This document shows, one piece after another, positions 59,071 to 64,000 of a stretch of DNA of 64,000 nt. The translations under genes and the position numbers were made by a program. The notes under the pieces are model-generated. The model was not told the DNA's origin and did no database searches. It saw only the letters and a program-made list of their open reading frames with translations. The stretch's first letter is position 1. Each line of letters starts with the position of its first letter. The stretch comes from Salvator merianae (taxonomy: Eukaryota > Chordata > Lepidosauria > Squamata > Teiidae): NCBI GenBank assembly GCA_003586115.2, contig QVOM02000073.1:45059469-45123468 (forward strand). The letters are read 5' to 3'.

Positions 59071-60135
59071 ACTTCTGTATTCGTCAAGAAAATTTATGAA
59101 TGTGCCCATGTTTTCACCAAGAGTCTGCCCATGAATCTAACAGTGGCACCTAATAACAGCTCCTGTAGAATGACATGACTTTATAATACTGGTGGAGGAG
59201 TTATTAAATGCTTCTATCTTGTTAAATGCTGCCACCATTGGAATATCAGAACAAAGGATTATGGCTCTGTCTTTTTTTTATGCTGAAGTGTTAATTTTAT
59301 GCAGAGAGAGAGGTTTTGACATGGGAACAGATTTAAGTCTGTAGCCCCCGCCGATATGCTTCCTGACATGATGAAATTTCAGGGGGTACACATTATCCTT
59401 TTCTGAATCAGACCAGCACTGTGTGAGTAAGAATAACAGAATAGTATCTTTTTAACTGTATCAAGGACGTTCTGTTTGCATTTTTTCGCACTACAAAAAG
59501 TTGTCCAACAAAATATAATGACCTTTAAAAATAAATAAATAAACTATTTCTCTACCAATATCCCCCCCAATTTTCTTTCCAAGCGTTCTGAATGGTCCCC
59601 TATCCTTTGTTGTATGATAATTTATATTACAAAGGTGATACACTAATTTAGTAAAGGTCAAATTATTTTCCAGATTGAAGTCTTTAACAGAAAACCTAGA
59701 AAACAGATTTTTATGGAACAAGAGACTACCCTTGCTTCTAGGATTCATTGCAACTGGAACGGAAAATATTAAAACACAGTTGTAAAATGCTTGCCTGTGC
59801 AAAACCCTGCTTCTAATTTAGGATTGTTTAAATCTGCAGGACAATCAAAAGATAAGAAAACATAAGCATCTGTGTAAGGGCTGCCTTGGTATGCAATTTA
59901 TAAATAACAGACATTGAGGAAGTGTATTCCTTGACTACAGAGAGATTTGCCGTATGCTGAACATGCCCACACAGCTGAGTCAGACTGGAAATAATTTTCT
60001 GGGATTCACTACTGTAGTGTGTGAGTTTCTAGGACTTGACGGTACCAAAGTAGGGGAAAGGAGAGGTTTTGCAAGAACAATTGCAATTCTGTTTCTGCAT
60101 TCTTTCACACCCTAGTGAGGATAAATGGTGCCATA
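59071..60135. other. Intergenic, nothing recognised
   Basis: No signal. Confidence 0.4.
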
Positions 60136-60636
60136 GGGCTTTTCTGTGCAGGTCCTTAATCTGGATTAAGGGCCCAGTTAGTTTGGATGTAGGCCTCCAG
60201 ATTACATGTTAATACAGATTTAGAAGGCCTCGCCCTATGCTGGTCCCACTATGTCTGCATGAGACAGAGTAAGATCTGGATTAAGGGAGGCCTTAATATG
60301 AATCTCTGGCAGACCTGATCAACTGGTTCTATCAAAGGGACCAGTGACCTGATCCAAAACACATGAGATAGGCAGAAGGCATGCCTCCCATGACTGGGAC
60401 TTGGAGGGGGTGCCTTTCAGTGGCATGCCATAGCGCCCCTCGAGGCTAGGAAATTTTCTTCTTAGCCTTTGAAGGTGTGGAGGTGTGACTGCGAAGCTTA
60501 GCAGCTGCACCGTAGCCTAATCTGAATCAGCACCATCAGTGCAGACGGAGCTGATCTTGCCATGCCTTCCTGCAATCTGGATCAGTGAGCCGGGCTGATT
60601 TGGACCCACTGATCTGGATTTCCTGCAGAAAGTGCT
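60136..60636. mobile_element. TIR DNA element, about 500 bp, relative of 2972-3490
   Basis: The left end GGGCTTTTCTGTGCAGG faces inverted AGCACTTTCTGCAGG; subterminal TAATCTGGATTAAGG/TGATCTGGATTT. The interior GAGGCTAGGAAATTTTCTTC...AGCCTTTGAAGG matches the palindromic motif at 3310-3350. Confidence 0.6.
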
Positions 60637-60833
60637 ACAGCCACAGGGATGCATGTAATATGAGAGTCCCATACTAATCCTGTTATGATGTAGATATAGG
60701 ATCGTTTGAAATGGAGACTTTTATCTCATTTTCACTCTGCATCTTTCAGCTGTGCTGTCTGTTCCATGCTATGGATCAAAAACAACACAAGGTGACCTGT
60801 AAACCAGATGCGGCCAGCAACACAGACAACGAA

Positions 60834-61324
60834 GGGCCTGTTCCCACTTTCTGGCCTGGTAATTAATATAATATAATATAATATAATATAATATAATATA
60901 ATATAAGGATAAATAATACCATACCAGGCCAGTACGGTTGGAGTGCAGTTGTGGCCATTTGTTCTACAAATACTATACCTGGCCAGCAACGCTTGCCGTG
61001 CAAGTGGCCAGCCTGAATTGGCAAGGCAATGTCCAGATCATCATCCGATGACAGGTCGGATGTTGCCATGGCAATCTGGATGCAGCTGTTGTTGTGCAGC
61101 CCACAGCCCCTCATTGCGCCATACCCAGAAGTAGTGTGAATCCACGTCCCAGGAGCAACCCAGACACTTCTGAGCGGGCTGTGGACTGCTTTGTAGCGGT
61201 CCATGGCTAGATCGCTCCAGTGAGGGGTCATCCCACTCCAGGGCGGCTGTGGCGGTGGAGCAGTGTCTACAGCTTGACCTATAAGTGGATAGAAGTGCTC
61301 CAGCAGGTAAGTGTGAAAAGACCC
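60834..61324. mobile_element. TIR DNA element, about 490 bp, with internal microsatellite
   Basis: The left end GGGCCTGTTCCCACTTTCTG faces inverted GGGTCTTTTCACACTTACCT. Flanking GAA and AAA may be a worn 3-bp duplication. The interior has GTTGCCATGGCAATCTGG typical of the subfamily and a (TATAA)n tract. Confidence 0.65.
60866..60906. repeat. (TATAA)n pentanucleotide microsatellite
   Basis: About eight units, just inside the left end of the TIR element. Confidence 0.92.
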
Positions 61325-61405
61325 AAAGATTCACATACTTACAGAGGATGAAAAGAGAGATGCTGCAGTTTTGGAAACTAATGGCAGTCATTACTTATTC
61401 TAATA

Positions 61406-61595
61406 TTGTTGTTGATGGGTATCATTGAGTTGTGGCTGACTCCTGGTTGATCACATGGGCACCTCTATGCAGTTTCCTTTGCAGAGATACAGATGTGCTT
61501 TACTATTGCCTACTCCTGGGGAGAGGCTGGGGATTAAACCAGCAACCCTCTGCTTTCCAGGCAGTTTCTTCTACCACTGAGCTACAGCCACTTCT
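61406..61595 (-). mobile_element. tRNA-derived SINE
   Basis: The minus strand begins GTGGCTGTAGCTCAGTGGTA (A box), continues through a tRNA-like arm and TGCTGGTTTAATCCCC (B box), then the same body as 33908-34093. Confidence 0.8.
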
Positions 61596-61943
61596 GTTCT
61601 AATGTAAGGGGAAAGAAAGATGCTTCTGGCTTATATCTTTGTCCTCTGATGTTGCCTTAATCTAAAGTAGTAATAAGACAAGTCTACTTCACACTCAAAC
61701 TTTGTGTATGTCACAAGTAGCTGTGAGTCACCAGTTCACAAATGCATTTTATACTTTTACCTAAAATAATAATTCAGGCTGCCATCTCCCACAGGTAACT
61801 AGCCTAAGAATATGGGGTATAATACTGTTTTGCCAATAATCTTCCATCTTTACATCTGTTTTTTAGTTAAAAAAAACAAAGAGCAAAGGAACTGTTGAGT
61901 AACTGAAACTGACCCTTGAACACCAATAGAAGTTGATTAAGCT

Positions 61944-61946
<3 letters not shown>

Positions 61947-61989
<43 letters not shown>
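61947..61989. repeat. (CA)n microsatellite
   Basis: About 21 uninterrupted CA units. Confidence 0.95.
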
Positions 61990-61990
<1 letters not shown>

Positions 61991-62109
61991 ACCTTCCCAC
62001 TGATGACTAGAGAGTGAATTTGGTTGCTTTACATTACAGAAGAATGATAGATGCTGTTTTAAAGAAGAAATTTCCAAAGAGGATTACAAATAATTGTTAC
62101 TGCAAAGTA

Positions 62110-62480
62110 CACCACCTCCCCTCTGTGTGCATTGGGATGCCCTTGAAGAAGATTCACAAGATGGAACATGGGCAAAATGCTACAACTAGGTCGCTGGCAG
62201 GTGTTTGTGACAGGACCTATATCACTCCAGTCCTTAAAGACATGTGTGGGTAACCACCTCGGTACTGAGCAGAATTCACGGTCTTAAATCTGACTTCCAA
62301 ATCCTTAAACGAATTGGGACCCAAATATCTAAAGGAGCATCTCCTCCCACTTAGTTCTGCCTGACACTTCTAGAGAGATCCTCTTAGAAATCCCACCTGT
62401 TTATGAGATTGGTGGGATGATGGCTGGAGAGGGCTTTTTCCATGGTGGCTTCCGGGCTTTGGAGCAGTCTTCCCTCAGAT
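62110..62480 (+). mobile_element. L2-type LINE fragment
   Basis: Frames on the plus strand give GMPLKKIHKMEHGQNATTRSL then TPVLKDM and [19 protein letters not shown] matter, i.e. the L2 C-terminal domain in order with frameshifts. Confidence 0.65.
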
Positions 62481-63252
62481 CCTTGTGCACTCTCATTATT
62501 GACAGCTAAAAAAAATAAGGAAGGAGAAAACTTGAAAAAAGTTGAACGAAATTCAGAATCCCTTCCTGAAGCCTGAGCTATCCAGTGCCACCAACGGCTC
62601 AGACAGCTAAGAACAACCAACATAACCAACATGTGCACAAGGCTGAGAGTTCAATACTCAGTAAAGGAGGGAACAGCCGATGTGGGTTAGGGTGGCTATG
62701 AGGCAGTGTCAAGCTGCAATAACAGCAAAACTGGTTAAGCCTGCCTCATGGTGGTCAATTAATAAAAAGATAAAATCACAACCCAGGTTGTATTTAAAAT
62801 GAGTCAAGTGCCTCCAGTATGAGTGGACTGACCATCAAAATAACATCTGACTCCTAGAAATTTGAGACCTAAATGATGATGATGGCAAGGATGATGATGA
62901 ATGTTGTACGGATTGTGCAGTTCTTCTCAAGTGCAGCAGAGATGCAAGAGACAATTGCCAAGAGTATTTGTTGCTTTATTATCAGGATCCTTAACTTGTT
63001 ACATGCTAGACTGGTTTATATACAAGACCTCAGTCCCAGAAACAATGCTTATGGTTACATATCGGTTTGATTAATGAGCAAAGGAGGTAGACAAGCAGAA
63101 ACTGTTCTGACCGCCCGTTTTAATTTCTCAGGAGCATTTCTTACAATATAAGTAAATGCTTAAAATTAGTTCTGAGAACCTTTGAGGTTGGTCTGTGAAT
63201 TTTTCTTGTTACAGTTCATTTACGTTTTCTAAAGGTTATAATTGACACTAAT
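62481..63252. other. Intergenic, short GAT run at 62870-62900
   Basis: Nothing else recognised. Confidence 0.4.
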
Positions 63253-63714
63253 TTGCCTAATATTGTTACATTCTCATGGAAAATCATACAGTGGGAAAGA
63301 CACACGGTTACATTCTCACGAGAAATCATACGTGGGAAAGGTGATCAGAATTTCAATATACTCTTCCCTTTTTCCCAACTGTCATCGATTAATTGCATTA
63401 AGTTATCATATAATATAGTGCTATATTCAGGATTATATTGCTCTTCAGCAGAAGGGCTTTTATCAGGACAAACATCAACAGCTAAGACATCTATTTCATC
63501 ATCCAAGGCATCATATAAGGATAAAGATGGAAAAGGATCAGGAGAAGAGTCAAATAGTGGTGTGGTTGGTGAGGATGAAGAAGATTCATCCAACAATGAA
63601 GATGAAGAGAAAAACCTGAAAAAAGTAGAATGTAATATTGTCTTATTTCTTCCACCTGTGATGTTACTGGAGTTGAGTTTTGTTTTATTCGTTCATTGCC
63701 TTGGGGCTGTGTAG
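63253..63714 (+). other. Unassigned open frame with an acidic, serine-rich stretch
   Basis: A 153-codon open frame whose residues about 75-118 are Ser/Lys/Glu/Asp rich (SSSKASYKDKDGKGSGEESN, EDEEDSSNNEDEEKN). An overlapping minus-strand frame (63345-63596) is equally acidic. I recognise no domain. The right end (GCAAGGCAGTATAAAAACAA, 63715) resembles a LINE 3' tail, so it is probably transposon-derived or chance. Confidence 0.2.
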
Positions 63715-64000
63715 CAAGGCAGTATAAAAACAAATAACATGAAAATATAGAAATAAAGTCAAGGCTGGTTAAAATGGGTGAAACAGAATGCAAATGTTAT
63801 CTCCACTTAGAAGCCTTAGAAACTATTTGCATATAAGCTATGAAAGGCTCTTAGTGATACTCAGGAGGCGATGAACAGACACTTGGCTTCTTAAGATAGT
63901 TGCCCATTGTTTGGGTGCCAGAACTTGGCTGCCTTCTCTGAGGGCAGCTCAACAGCCACTTGTTGGCATATCCTGTAATGTATGAGCCTGTGTTTTCACT
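63715..64000. other. Window end, LINE-tail-like then featureless
   Basis: Apart from the tail-like string at its left edge I see nothing. Confidence 0.35.

Noticed and set aside
63253..63714. Retroviral or other viral coding remnant
   Set aside because: Acidic low-complexity composition on both strands, no identifiable domain; not supportable from sequence alone.
40900..64000. Search for SEPTIN8, CCNI2 or KIF3A exons expected beyond SOWAHA
   Set aside because: No GTP-binding motif, septin signature or cyclin box in any frame I could read; the gene probably lies beyond the window.

Overview
The window reads as nuclear DNA of a squamate reptile. It has sparse spliced vertebrate genes in a sea of repeats: LINEs of the CR1, L2 and L1 types typical of lizards and snakes, tRNA-derived SINEs, hAT-like and small terminal-inverted-repeat (TIR) DNA elements, and many microsatellites. 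No prokaryotic features are present. The species cannot be named from the sequence.

Only two host genes can be supported. At the left, the last two recognisable coding exons of a SHROOM-family gene (plus strand, 6118-6390 and 7623-7877) encode the ASD2 domain and the stop codon; the rest of the gene lies left of the window. At 38718-40178 on the minus strand is an intact, single-exon SOWAH ankyrin-repeat gene in a GC-rich block. It matches SOWAHA better than its paralogues. The convergent SHROOM/SOWAH pair matches the SHROOM1-SOWAHA neighbourhood known from other vertebrates (human 5q31), so the SHROOM exons are called SHROOM1. No septin or GDF9 exons are visible.

Layout: 1-6117 is SHROOM1 intron filled with a nested L1/L2 pair, two TIR elements and L2 and CR1 pieces. 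6118-9870 holds the ASD2 exons and probable 3' UTR. 9.9-36 kb is intergenic: L2, CR1, a degenerate second type of LINE, MITE-like elements, hairpins, an 890-bp hAT-like element and a processed retrocopy. 36.7-40.6 kb is a repeat-poor block with the SOWAHA 3' UTR, CDS and CpG-rich 5' end. 40.6-64 kb is again intergenic, with more TIR elements, a long imperfect inverted repeat, an L2 with an unusually long direct repeat at its ends, a truncated L1, SINEs and microsatellites.

The most distinctive feature is a swarm of non-autonomous DNA elements whose ends start GGGCC or GGCCC followed by a TTC..CAC-like motif. The clearest copies are flanked by 3-bp A/T-rich target duplications (TAA, TAT, GAT, ATT, TTT). 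At least ten copies in several subfamilies lie in 64 kb. I see no new gene system; the interest is in transposon biology and in the conserved gene pair.
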